Assembly: GCA_963930645.1 (NCBI GenBank)
Contig: OZ005662.1
Coordinates: 3,911,436 to 3,975,435, forward strand
Direction of reading: 5' to 3'
Length of the DNA stretch: 64,000 nucleotides
Source of the DNA: Salticus scenicus
Taxonomy: Eukaryota; Arthropoda; Arachnida; Araneae; Salticidae
Part shown: one piece after another, positions 33,601 through 44,345 of the stretch
Layout: every line of letters begins with the position of its first letter
Position numbering within the stretch: position 1 is the stretch's first letter
The notes under the pieces: generated by a model
The model's input: the letters and a program-made list of their open reading frames with translations, nothing else
What the model was told of the DNA's origin: nothing
Database searches by the model: none
Made by a program: the position numbers and the translations under genes

Positions 33601-34719
33601 TTTCAATTCAATAAAAAAATTAAAGTAAACATAATGTATAGTATATACCTAAATTTGGAAAGTTGAAACTTTAAAGAATATTTCTGAATTTTAATGCTTA
33701 AAATATTGTAGGAGTTAAAATATCTCAAGAATGTAGGAGTTACAATAATCTTATAAAAAAGAGACTGTATATAAATTTTGTGAATAAAAAAAAATTATAT
33801 TAATGAATTTTAGCATTTCATCAACAGCTTAAAAATTCTAGAAAGTAACTCTCTCATAATCTACTTTTAGATACAAAATTAATTCCCCACATATAGAGTT
33901 TTTCTTTTTCCTAATAAGTATTTTAACTCTACAATTTAAATAATTTTGATGAAAATCAATTTAGAATTTAGGTTTGTAGTTGTATCAAGCTGCTTTATAT
34001 TATTTAATGACTTCTGTGATAAATTAGGGGTCAAACTACTTAACATGCAAAATCACTAAAACTTCCTACTTGTCTGCAGAAAGAATGGCGAGGAAAGACT
34101 TATTAATAAGTATATCATATATGTATTACTAAAAGAATTCATTTATACCTGTGAATGATATTTAAGGAGTACTTAACGCATTCAGTACCATTAGTGTAAA
34201 AATATAGTATGACTTTTTTAACAAGGAACAAACGATACAAAATAATATACATACAGTTAATAATAATAGTAATAATAATTATAATTATCATAAAAAATCA
34301 GAAATATGCTGTTCATCTCACATTATTATACAAGTTATAGCGATTTTTTAAATAATGAATCATAGATATTGGACGTTTTCGTGTTTGTGCGATATCACGT
34401 TTAATGAAGTAAATCTTGTCATTTTAAAATTATACAAAGGTTTTAATTTCATTTTCTGTATGAATAATAACACTCCACACACAAAAATAAATAAATATTT
34501 TATTTCTCATTGATCAACTCCAACCCTAATATCCGCCATCTTACTTGTGAGAGGCTTGTGAGAGCTTACGGGAGAGCGCAGGCAGTCGCAAATTTTTATG
34601 TCAACAATCACAACTTTACGATTCAATATGGCCGATGGCGTTACATTTGTATCAAAATTACGACTACGATCCGACTTGTGATCTACGATAGCTGCGATTG
34701 TTACAATAGTATGCCTCCC

Positions 34720-35118
34720 AAAAGCTAGAGGAAGGGCATGCAGTTCAATGATCTGTTGCAAAAAAAATAAATAAAATAATTAAATCTCTTCTGAACTAGA
34801 CATCCGCGGTATGGTTCAGTGTAAGCTTCTTTGAAATCTTCTAGAATGGGCACGTTTCTTTTTGCTTCAGGGGCTGTAGATAGAGTGGTCTTTGAAATAT
34901 TGCGGATTTCAAATTATGACGACGACACTAATTTCAATTTGATTTTTACATATGTTTCAGTGCTTTTAACAACCCATTAAATCTGGATATTCGATTGAGG
35001 CTGGTGTCATCTTATAAGGTTTTTTCTGTTCAAGTAAGTGCTTTTTTTAGTGCAGCGTGTGAAAAAACATAAAAAATTGAGTTGCTTTTTAAGATTTGTA
35101 TGCTTTTCATTCTACTAG
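34720..35118. other. Non-coding DNA right of the palindrome
   Basis: No gene recognised. The frame context of the THAP fragment left of the palindrome is not obviously continued here. Confidence 0.4.
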
Positions 35119-35263
35119 CATACCTGCCAACATTCTAATTAATATTTCGTTAGCATCGTCAGTAACTGCTCCTTTTCCACACGACTTTATATTCAGAGTG
35201 ATTTTCTCTCAATGTAATTACTATTAAATATGGAGAAATATACTCTAAAATAATCTGGTGTGT
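35119..35263. mobile_element. CATACC-family MITE, truncated
   Basis: Left terminus CATACCTGCCAACATTC and family interior up to TAATCTGGTGTG. The right half is missing, replaced at about 35264 by dispersed repeat X. Confidence 0.75.
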
Positions 35264-35679
35264 CACTCACACGAGTTTATCTTACCCTGAAATTTATTAC
35301 TATAAATACAGGTTGCAGATTAAATGGTAAGATAACGAGTACTGTTATGTAAACCTGTGTTAAACAATTCATATTAGGCTTCTGAAGAGTTTTACATGAT
35401 AATTAGTTCTGTGTGAGGGGGGGCTACCGCCCCCGCAACCCCCCGTTTCATTAATGCACCTACATTTATATAGAATTTAATTCGGTTATTAAAAAATAAT
35501 TCTGTTTTTAAAAAATAATTTATTAAAATTATTATTTTAAAAATATATCTTTTATGATAATGCAGACGATTTCCATATTAGAGAAGTAGTATAACACCAA
35601 ATATCCAAAAAAAAAAAAAAAAAAAAAGACAACATTAAAATATATATATATAATTTTTTTCTAAGTTTTTTTTTTTAGT

Positions 35680-35710
<31 letters not shown>

Positions 35711-36220
35711 TCGATAACTTTGTTTTAAATTATCGCAGATCGATGGTTCAACCATTCGTTTTAAAGGTATAGGCGAGCTCTTTTGAAAGATACCCATCAT
35801 GAAAACTTACTCCCCTCGAGGGGGGACTTCCCCCCAGGGGGGGGAGACGAGGCTCCTACGCACACAATTTTTTTTCCCAGTTAACTATCTCTATTACAAT
35901 AAATATATATTCGCTTCATTTGGCTTAGTGCAGTCTATAGACGTTAAACTCTACTTACATGCCATTTGCTTCATCTTAACGAAAAGCTTACTGTAGCATC
36001 CCTATATGATACACATTTAGAATACCAAGTTTGAACTTTCTGCCATAATTTGTTTTTGTGATATGCTGATAACAGACAGAGACATACACACAGACAATTT
36101 GCTAAAAACATGATTTTCGTATTCAGGGGACCTCAAAACATGTAAATATAACAAAATCTCGCGTTCGAATGCCCAAAAACAATACTTTCTCTACCTTATG
36201 GGTAAGAGAAAGTAAAAAGA
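35264..36220 (+). repeat. Dispersed repeat X, copy 1
   Basis: Starts TCACTCACACGAGTTTATCT and ends in a strong hairpin (TACTTTCTCT ... AGAGAAAGTA) at about 36183-36216. The inner TCTTACCC near the 5' end is complementary to GGGTAAGA in the terminal hairpin. The interior contains ACAGACAGAG and CTTAGTGCAGTCTATAGACG text shared with copy 2 at 39004-40205. A 3'-terminal hairpin and a TC start could suggest a Helitron-like element, but no CTRR end or Rep/Hel coding is seen. Confidence 0.6.
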
Positions 36221-36300
36221 CTGATCTGAAAAAAGAAAGAAAGAAAAAAAAGAAACTGGGTGTGTACCAGCAGTAACTTGTGAACGGTTGGCGGTAGGAT

Positions 36301-36557
36301 ATACAGGGTGGCCACTCGTCAGGGAATTTAAGTGAATCTGGAAAAAAACATGGAATAGTCAGGGAATTTCATATTAAGTTAGGGAATTTTGACAAATTTT
36401 GTGGAAATAGGCCATATTTGAAAGCTCATTATTGTAAATTGCTGAATTATCCACTGATTTTCTGAAATTTTTGGGGAAAAAATCTGCTTAAGTCAGGGAA
36501 AATGGCGAGGAAAAAGTCAGAGAATTTGCAAAAATTTTAATGTTGGTCACACTGGAT
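36301..36557. mobile_element. hAT-type MITE
   Basis: Left end CAGGGTGGCCACTCGTCAGG; the right-end complement is CAGTGTGACCAACATT. GATATA flanks both ends. The interior repeats TCAGGGAATTT. CAGGGTGGCCA termini are common in hAT elements. Confidence 0.65.
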
Positions 36558-37639
36558 ATAGTTTCTTTGTTTATTTATTCTCCACGAGAGCTGTTCTATC
36601 ACCCTCTAACATATGTTACAAGAATTCTGAAACACTCTACATAGTAGTATTATAGAACAAAGGAAAAAATATATATATATAAATGAACAAATAAAATAAG
36701 AAGATATGAATGTGTCGTACACAGTAATTATATAGCGAAATTCTCTTTCTTATATATATGTACAGCGCCATTACTTGTTTATTTTAAAAGAAATACAATA
36801 TGAAGTATGATCACGGAAGAAGATTATTCTATAGATAGGAATTAAAACGAGATAGGGCAGCGAGCGCGGGAACCGAAGCTTTCTTTTCCGCATTAATTCA
36901 GCCGAGTGTAGGAAAACGATTCGATCGCCGCCTGGTGTAGTATCTTTGAAACTTATCGGAAGAAAGGGTAAGCCCGCCCCTTCGGCTTCAGTCATCATCC
37001 GATTTTCGAGAACGACCAACGACAGGGCCGGCTCTAGGCGGTAGGCAAGGTAGGCAACTGCCTACGGCGGCAAAATTTAGGGGCGGCAAAATCAGTTGAA
37101 CTATAATAAATAAATAAATAAAATACTTCGATTATTGAATGTAGAAAATAAATAAGTAGAAAAATAAATAAGTAAAAAAATAAGTAAATAATCGTAAAAA
37201 GAATTTACAGTCTTCTCTGCCCATTCCTATAATTTGAAATGCAGACAAGAATAGACAAAGTTCTGTACAGTATGTATTTGCGCGACGCGAAGGGAGAAAT
37301 GCACACTCACCGCTGATTTTACCAAGCTCTTTTTGCCCTCTAATTAAAGAAAGTCAAGAGTTTGCCAATTGTAGGGTCTTTCAGCAGTGTTCTTCAGCAT
37401 GTAGGAATTATTTGGTGGTACCCTTTCTCAACAGGACATTATCAGTATATCCTAAGTATGAAAGAACGTCCTAGGACATCCTCAGCCATAAGATAGGGAT
37501 ATCTTGAGTTGTCCGTAAAAACACGACAAAATTTGAGTTTGAATTGGCAACAGTGATGTCAGATTTAAAACAATGCTTTATTTATGCAATAACGTCCATC
37601 AGATTCATTGGATGGGGGGGGGGGGATAAATTTTTGATG

Positions 37640-39003
37640 AAGGTATGTTTCCATTGGCCAATCAGAATTTCGGTGCAAATTCAATGAACATTTTTAAGGT
37701 TTTCTTCCTGTTGAATGATCTAGTGGTAAGGAACTGCCTAAAGTTTTTTCAAAGAGTTGGGGGAAAAAAAGGGTTAAAATTAGAAAATATGACAGGTCAA
37801 GGTTATGAAAATTGCTCAAATATGAGACGTGACAAATTCGGATTACAATTTTATATTCCAGAGCATTTAACGCACATTGCAGCAGCCATTTATTAAACTT
37901 AGTAGTTAATGAATTACTGCGAAGTTGGAAAAAATGTATAGAATCCCTAATATCTTTATTTCTTAAATTAGAAAATATTCATGATGCTTTATTAAGCAAT
38001 TACAAAAATGTAGAGATAGATAATATGATTCAAAATGAGGCAGTTGTTTATCGATTACAGTCGGCAGCAAAATTATTGAAGCACTAGAAATAATTCCTAC
38101 TTAAAAGATGGGCACCTTATACTGTTTTGTTAAGTAAATATTTGTCGAGTCATGATCTTAGTCTTTATGCTGTTTATAAAAAAGTAAGTTGATGATAAAA
38201 AAAAAGCGATCAAACTAAATATATATATATACATGAAAAATATGGATGTGTGCTTCAGTAATTTTTCTGCCGTCATTTAACACAAAATTTTGAATTATAT
38301 TAATCCAATTAAGTAAGCTATGTGAAACAAAAGTTTTTGATTTATACCAACTCATTAATTTATTAAATGGCTCGTTATTCTTATTCTTCTTATTCTTATT
38401 AAGAATTATGATCAGTTGGATCCTCTGATAAGTTTATCTTAGACGCTGAAAAATTAGCTAATGTAATAGACGTAGAAAAAACTTTGAATTGGCTACACCA
38501 CGCCATCATGTTCAATCTTAAAAACGAAATTTTTCTTATGAAAGTGTAGACGAATCTATAGAAAATTCAAAAGAGAAATATAAAATAGGGTTTTTTTTTT
38601 CTTTTTTTTTCAGCGATCAGGCGATTAGTGCACTGAAGCTGAGATTAAATTTATTGAATAATCATAATCATTCTTTTGAATTTTTATGTAATGTCCACAA
38701 ACTTAAAGACACGGGCAAAAATGAATTACTGAGGCTGACACACTGTAAAGATCTGGGAAACGACTTAACAGATGGCGATTACTCTGTTAAGTCGTTTAAA
38801 TCTTAACATTTTAAAATTGGCTGGTAAAATATGCTTTATTTTCTTCACTTTTGAAAAATAAAAAAGAATGTCCAATTTTGACGTCTTTAAATTCATTACT
38901 TTCCTTAACATTGGGCCGAATTTAAGCACTGCTTTAAAAATTTTGTTAACCTTGCCCATAATTTTTGCTAACGGAGAAAGATCTTTTTCTAAACTAATAA
39001 TCT
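37640..39003 (+). pseudogene. hAT transposase (ZMYM1-like) pseudogene
   Basis: 37645-37896 reads through NMTGQGYENCSNMRRDKFGL, corresponding to the CRGQGYDNGANMxGK block of ZMYM1/TTF-type hAT transposases. After frameshifts comes the NLVVNELLR-type text near 37880-37910. Near 38973-38996 is GERSFSKL, the start of the C-terminal hAT dimerisation domain, cut off at about 39003 by repeat X. Several stops interrupt it. Confidence 0.75.
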
Positions 39004-40205
39004 GGTGTGTCACTCACACAACTTTCTCTTACCCTGAAATTTAATACCATAAATACAGGTTGGAGATTAAGAGGTAAGACAACGAGTAGTGTTATGTAAA
39101 CTTATGTTAAAACAATTCAAATTTGGCTTCGGAAAAGTTTTATGTGACAGTTAGTTCTATGTGAGGGGGACTTGGGGACTACCGCCCCCCTCAACCCCCC
39201 CGTTTCATTACTGCTCCTACATTTATATAGAATTTAAATCTGTTATTAAAATTAAAAGTTCGCTTAAAATTAAACAGACAATTTTCACGCGTAACATTCC
39301 TTGAAACTTTTCCAGCAACAAACTAATATTAACTTGAGAATACAACTTTTGGATCTCCTGAAATTATTCGTTTGTAAGTTGCTCAAAGAGACACAGACAA
39401 AAATCAAACGTTAAAAAACTTTACTTCGCCAATCAGGAAGCCTTAAAACGTGTAAATATACAAAAAACAAGAGATGAATATTTAGCTTAAAAACATACAT
39501 TATTTATCATTATCTATGAGGAATTCATTTCATTTTCTGAGCAACTTTGGTGGAAGTGGTAAAATATTACAGTAAAGAACTTCCACTAACAATAAAAAAG
39601 AATGTTATCGTTTAAACATTTGCAGCCTGATCTGTATATCATTTGAAGATTATGTACAGACCACATGATGCACCTAAATATAATCCTATAGTAGTGATAA
39701 AAGGCACAACCTGAAATACATTTCCATCAATTTTCAGCTATTGTCGCACTATAATCAAGTTCTTCTGTGTAACCCTGTAAATGAACAGTGAAGGATTTCC
39801 TTACCATATTCTACATGAGACATGTTTTTATGCATATAAAAAATATATATTCATTTCATTTTGGTTTAGTGCAGTCTATAGATGTTAAACTCTACTCCCC
39901 TGCAATTTCCCCCATAGACGTAATGTATTTGAATTCTCTTGGGTGTCCCTGTACACGAACTATATGCGTCATCTCAACAAAAAGCTTAGTGTAGCATTCC
40001 CATACCATACGCATTTAGAATACCAAGTTTGGACTTTCTGCTACAATTTGTTCTTGAGATATGCTGATAACAGACAGACACACAGACCAACCGCTAAAAA
40101 CATGATTTTCGGATTCAGGGGACCTTAAAACGTGCAAATATAACAAAAACTCACATTCGAAAATTTGACCCTAAAACAATACTTTTTCTAACCATATCTT
40201 AAAAC
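39004..40205 (+). repeat. Dispersed repeat X, copy 2, inside the hAT element
   Basis: Matches 35264-36220 from TCACTCACACAACTTTCTCT through the ACAGACAGACACACAGACC and TTCAGGGGACCTTAAAACGT parts, with extra internal sequence. It interrupts the hAT dimerisation domain. Immediately before it the 14-nt AATAATCTGGTGTG also precedes copy 1. Confidence 0.65.
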
Positions 40206-40584
40206 CATATCTAGTCCAAATCGACTCAATGGGTTAGCAATGTTGGACATTGAATATGAATTGAGTAACAAATTATATTAGAAGTTATTCGAGATTTGCA
40301 AAAAGAAGGTTCGAAAGAGATTATTTTATTCAGGCTTAAGTTTTGTATACTGTTCTAGCATTCTTTATCCTTCGCTGTTTGGAAAATATTGTCTGTACTG
40401 TACTAGTATTACTTCCAAAGATTTTGTGTTTTTAACTTAAAAAAAAAAAAAAAAGAAAACAGAAAGAAAGAAAGAAAAAAGAAATAGTAGTAAATGTTTT
40501 ATGAGTATTATTTACTTAGCTCAATTCTATTAGACCATTTATGTGATTTTTATATATATATATATATATATATATGTTAAAATG

Positions 40585-40621
<37 letters not shown>

Positions 40622-40680
40622 TATAAATGTTTTTTTTTTTTTTTTTTTTAAGTTTTTAAAGCTGGGGAGGGGGGAGGGCG
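40206..40680. repeat. Low-complexity: (TA)n and poly-T tracts
   Basis: A-run at about 40440-40455, GAAA tracts to 40482, (TA)n at about 40550-40575, then poly-T at 40587-40613 and 40628-40649. All within the hAT element. Confidence 0.8.
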
Positions 40681-40866
40681 GCACTTCTGAGGTTTGCCTA
40701 CGGCGGCAAAAACGTTAGAGCCGGTCCTGCCAACGAACGAACAGCCAGAAATGTAAAAACGCGCTGATTGGTGAATTTTCAAGATCTGGTCGCCCTCTAT
40801 CCGTAAGATGAAAATTACTACCTTTCCGTAACATTTGTAATACATCCTTGAGTTTATTAATCATTG

Positions 40867-42235
40867 ATGTAAAATTTATAGAAACATTATATGATGAGAG
40901 GATTGACAATGTACCAGCGTAAAACATGTTAATTTTAAATGTATAAACTATTTAAATAAATTTTTCAAGATTCCGTATTGAATAAAATTACATAACAAAT
41001 AATCTAAAGAATAATTCTAATACATAAACATTTATTTACAGAGCTGCCAACCCACTAACTTTTTAAAAAATTCTATTATCGTTTTTAAGTTATCATTGTA
41101 ATACTCAATCAAAGAATTCTTGTTATTAAATAAAGCAAATATTTCTATTTAAAAAGGTAACACTCAAAACTTCGTAAGTTTGACCGCTTGTATCTGTTTA
41201 CAAGGAAAAGGGTTAAAAAAAAAAAAATCACACTGCCAAAATACCAATTTTATGTTTGATCTCTCTCTCTTTTCTTTTTAATCATTTGATACCGATAAGT
41301 TTTAGGAAAGAATTTGCGATATAATTTTTTTACACTAATGTATCGTTGAACATAGTTTTTATAGAGGAATATACGTTTGTAAAACGCAGATTCGCCTAGA
41401 ATGCAGAAACTGCTGAGTTTTTAAATAGAGGTTCGTAATATCCTTTGAAAGAAATATCTATTTAACGTTGTTAGATGCCTTTCAAGATCCTGAGGTCGAA
41501 CGTGTACATATAAATAAATAATAATCGTAAAGGAAATAAAGTTTCAGTAAAGTGCTCGTGAAAGATTTGGGAAATCCACAAAGTATAATCTTGAGTTAAA
41601 TTTTTGTTACTTCATCTGTTTCCTGATTAATATTAACAGTTTTCTCCAGATACACGCCATCACACTTTTCCTCTTCTTATAATGTCGTCAATAAATGATT
41701 GTTTTCGTTTTTGTAATTACAAACAAGATAACTTTTTTTTTTTTTAATGGAAGATTTAGTGTTACACTACTGAACTAGTTTAAATTTAGCTAAAGTTACT
41801 CCAATTCTTTTAGGATGTACCGACCAGTATTTGAACATTTAGCAGATATTCCCTTAAGTTTTATTATTATTATTATTTTCTTTTAATAATTATTGACAAT
41901 ATTTTTTGAAATTTATACAAGTATTAATCAATATATAAGGATTGATAACTGAGAATCATTTCTGCAATTTATATTATACACAGTGATATTTTCGAAATGA
42001 GAGTCTGTTAGTAAATAACACTTACATTCAACAAATGAAAATAATATTGATAATTGGCCATTTTAATTTTCCAGCTTAAAATTTGCATATTGGTTAAACA
42101 AATGGTTTAAAAAAGAAATAAAAAATATAAAAAAAAACCTAAATTACATTTATATTTTAAAGTAAATACATAAAATATATTAAAGTAGAGTCATAAGAAA
42201 ACGCCATCCCCGACTAATTTCGCAACAAATTATCC
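40867..42235. other. Non-coding AT-rich DNA
   Basis: No ORF, repeat boundary or motif that I can recognise. Confidence 0.5.
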
Positions 42236-42515
42236 TATGTACAGTGCGGGAAAAAAAGAAAAAAAGAAAAAGAAAGAAAAGAAACGCTGCACTCGCTGCA
42301 ATTTCGTTATTAATTGACGCAGAAAAATCTGACATCATTCAACAGGAAATTAAGTACACTTTTTGAAGATGATGTGAAATTTTGAATTAGGGGTTATCTA
42401 CTTATTGAAATGAGTGCCAACTTTGATTTTTTTTTTTCGCCCAACAGCAACATCCAATTTTTACTTCATATTTTAATTTCTGAGTGTTTGGCAGTGCGGA
42501 AGAGTATACAGTTTG
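42236..42515 (-). repeat. Dispersed repeat B, copy 2 (reverse)
   Basis: Reverse-oriented relative of 11940-12190. It starts GTACAGTGCGGGAAAAA and ends GGCAGTGCGGAAGAGTATAC. The GTGCGG ends may be short inverted repeats. Contains GAATTAGGGGTTATCTACT and AATTTCGTTATTAATTGACG, as in copy 1. Confidence 0.7.
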
Positions 42516-42727
42516 TATATTTTATCTTTAGTATTTATAGAGTTATAACCAAAAATGTCTTAGGGAGTTATCTGTAAATCTAGAAAAATAAAATTAAGAT
42601 TTTACAAGATTTAGACAAAATTTTATTGTTTAACACTGGAAAAAAAAAAAAAAAAAAAAATGATAGAAACATTATCTTGGCAACACCTTGGCTATCCCTG
42701 ATTTCTGTTTTTTCGATACGTTCAGAT

Positions 42728-43458
42728 CACGGAGTAATATTTAATAGGAGAAGAAGGTAACGCTGAAATTTTGTGATGTTGTTTTCTAATGTTTACAGAT
42801 GGCGCCAGCGTACAATACTTCCTTCTCTCCAGCTTCCGCAATGTTATTCAATGGGGAAATGTCTCGTTTTAATTATTATTTTTTAAATAATATCAAGCTG
42901 AAAAAATTTCGATTGAAAGCAAATTTCATTAAATAGGGTATTCTAAGCGACATGTTAAGAGCCATTTTATACTAATTTTACTTTGAAAGAGAACTTTTAA
43001 AAAATGACGATCCTTGTGAACCGAAGAATGGAGATCGTTTGTATTGTGTCGTTTGAAAATGTAGATTATTATGGATATCTTATAGAGGTCTTATAATTTT
43101 TCATTATTAGTATATTTGACGTATAAAAAAATGTAGTAAATAAGTTTCTAGCGATTTGATTTTTGCATTAGTTTCCTTTTCTTTTACCAACATCAAGCTT
43201 AGGATAATTCTTTGTTGAGCAAGTTTTTCTTTTGAAACATCTGAATTATGCAGTTTTAAGCACTTAGAAAAAAATTAAATTGCTTAAAATTAAATATTTA
43301 AAATGTACTCCGGCAAAATTCTATTGAAAACAACGTTATATCCGCGCCGAGATAGGGAGTAATGACAAGTGGCGCCCTCAATATTTACCAAAAATTTACA
43401 TCACAGTTTCGTAGATTTCTCCCATAGGACCTTCAACTCCTATTAATATTACTCCGTG
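42728..43458. mobile_element. 731-bp TIR element with perfect 8-bp TSD
   Basis: Left end CACGGAGTAATATTTAATAG; right end is its near-complement CTATTAATATTACTCCGTG. The arms extend with divergence to about 100 bp and include GGCGCC on each side. Flanks GTTCAGAT (42720-42727 and 43459-43466) are identical. The CACGG terminus and 8-bp TSD match the CACGGATTAA family, but the interior is different. Confidence 0.9.
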
Positions 43459-43896
43459 GTTCAGATGTATATACTTAAACTTTTATTAGATAATACTTTT
43501 TAGATATATTTAAATATATTGCATTTAAGAATGGGCAGACAATGCTCTTGGAAAAATATAAAAAAGTATCTATCATGGCTATACTGATCTCCAATAAAGC
43601 TTAAATTTTCTTTCATATTATTTTGTAGGTGTGATATAATATACGAACTGAAATAACAGGGCTATATATATGTACAACAACGCATGAACTAACAGCTGCA
43701 GATTTGCACACCTGTCTTTTTCACCATTAGGATTCATTTTATGTAAAAATTAATATAGGTGATAATTCATAATTTTTTTTTAAATATAAATTTATTAATA
43801 TTTTTCAGAATTTAAATTATTTTTCAGAATCAAAAGCTATTATTGATTATGTTTGTGTTTCTTCACTGTATTTCATAAAGAAAAAGAAGAAAAGAT

Positions 43897-44010
43897 CCCA
43901 GACAGCACATCGCCTCCCCAGGATATCTTCAAGATGTCTTCTGGATGAAAAGGCATCCCAGAAACGTCCTTAAGATGTACTTTGGATGAGTTAAGCCTAA
44001 CTGTGCTGTT

Positions 44011-44014
<4 letters not shown>
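43897..44014. mobile_element. 118-bp MITE, second copy
   Basis: Same length and ends (CCCAGACAGCACA ... GTGCTGTTAGGG) as the right-arm insertion at 26426-26543. AT flanks both ends, consistent with a 2-bp duplication. It is followed by a (TA)n microsatellite at 44015-44049. Confidence 0.85.
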
Positions 44015-44054
<40 letters not shown>

Positions 44055-44175
44055 CTATGAAGTTATTTTTTCTGAAGGTATTAATAAAAGTTTGAGATAT
44101 GAATTTAACATTAGCAACTTCAAAATTTGAACGCTTATAACTCAAAAAAAAAAAAGCAAAATATACAACCAATAG

Positions 44176-44345
44176 ACTTTTCCGCACTGCCAGATTCTCA
44201 GAAATTCAAATATGAAGTCAAAATTGGGTGTTGTGTTGGCTGTTGAAATAATCGAAGTTGGCGCTCCTTTTAATATGTAGATGATCCCTAATTTAAAATT
44301 TCACATCGTTTTCAAAAAATGCACTTAAATTTCTGTTGCAGAAAA
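44176..44345 (+). repeat. Dispersed repeat B, copy 3
   Basis: Carries TTCCGCACTGCCAGATTCTC, AAAATTGGGTGTTG and TTTAATATGTAGATGATCCC in the same order as copy 1. Truncated after TGCACTTAAATTTCTGTTG. Confidence 0.7.

Larger units (their letters stand above)
15904..34719. repeat. Giant 18.8 kb palindrome: two inverted copies of one TIR element
   Basis: 15904-25057 and 25214-34719 are reverse complements almost throughout, around a 156-bp unique spacer. Symmetry stops exactly at the outer and inner GGGAGGC / GCCTCCC ends; flanks outside show no similarity beyond a few T/A. Differences seen by eye include substitutions near 17328, 18436, 18734, 19097, 23469, 23984, 24237, 24550 and 24955, homopolymer length changes, a 118-bp MITE only in the right arm and a 226-bp segment only in the right arm. 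No convincing gene lies inside either arm. Confidence 0.95.
25214..34719 (-). mobile_element. Right arm: 9.5 kb inverted copy of the same TIR element
   Basis: Same boundaries in reverse (GGGAGGCATACTATTGTAAC at 25214, GCCTCCC ending at 34719). It is 352 bp longer than the left copy, mostly because of the MITE at 26426-26543 and the extra segment at 27099-27324. Flanks ATA and AAA do not give a clean target duplication. Confidence 0.75.
37023..40729 (+). mobile_element. hAT DNA transposon, 3.7 kb, decayed
   Basis: Ends CAGGGCCGGCTCTA and TAGAGCCGGTCCTG are inverted repeats starting CAG/CTG. CCTACGGCGGCAAAA follows inside each end. CCAACGA flanks both sides (37016-37022, 40730-40736), a 7-bp remnant of the expected 8-bp hAT target duplication. 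The host element's intact copy at 10 kb provides the empty site. The interior has a broken transposase and an inserted copy of repeat X. Confidence 0.85.
36812..40866 (-). mobile_element. CACGGATTAA-family element, split by a nested hAT
   Basis: 36812-37022 (CACGGAAGAAG ..., with TCTATAGATAGG) and 40730-40866 (CGCGCTGATTGG ... TTTCCGTAACATT) are the two halves, in reverse orientation, of the 319-bp element at 10326-10644. Between them lies a 3.7 kb hAT element with its own TSD. The outer target duplication is not clear. Confidence 0.8.

Noticed and set aside
15904..34719. The palindrome as a pure assembly mirror artefact (read-through of a missed adapter).
   Set aside because: The arms carry distinct substitutions, a 118-bp insertion with its own 2-bp duplication and a 226-bp indel, and symmetry ends exactly at TIRs with a unique 156-bp centre. 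An artefact joining two haplotypes in inverse orientation is not fully excluded, hence the long-read check.
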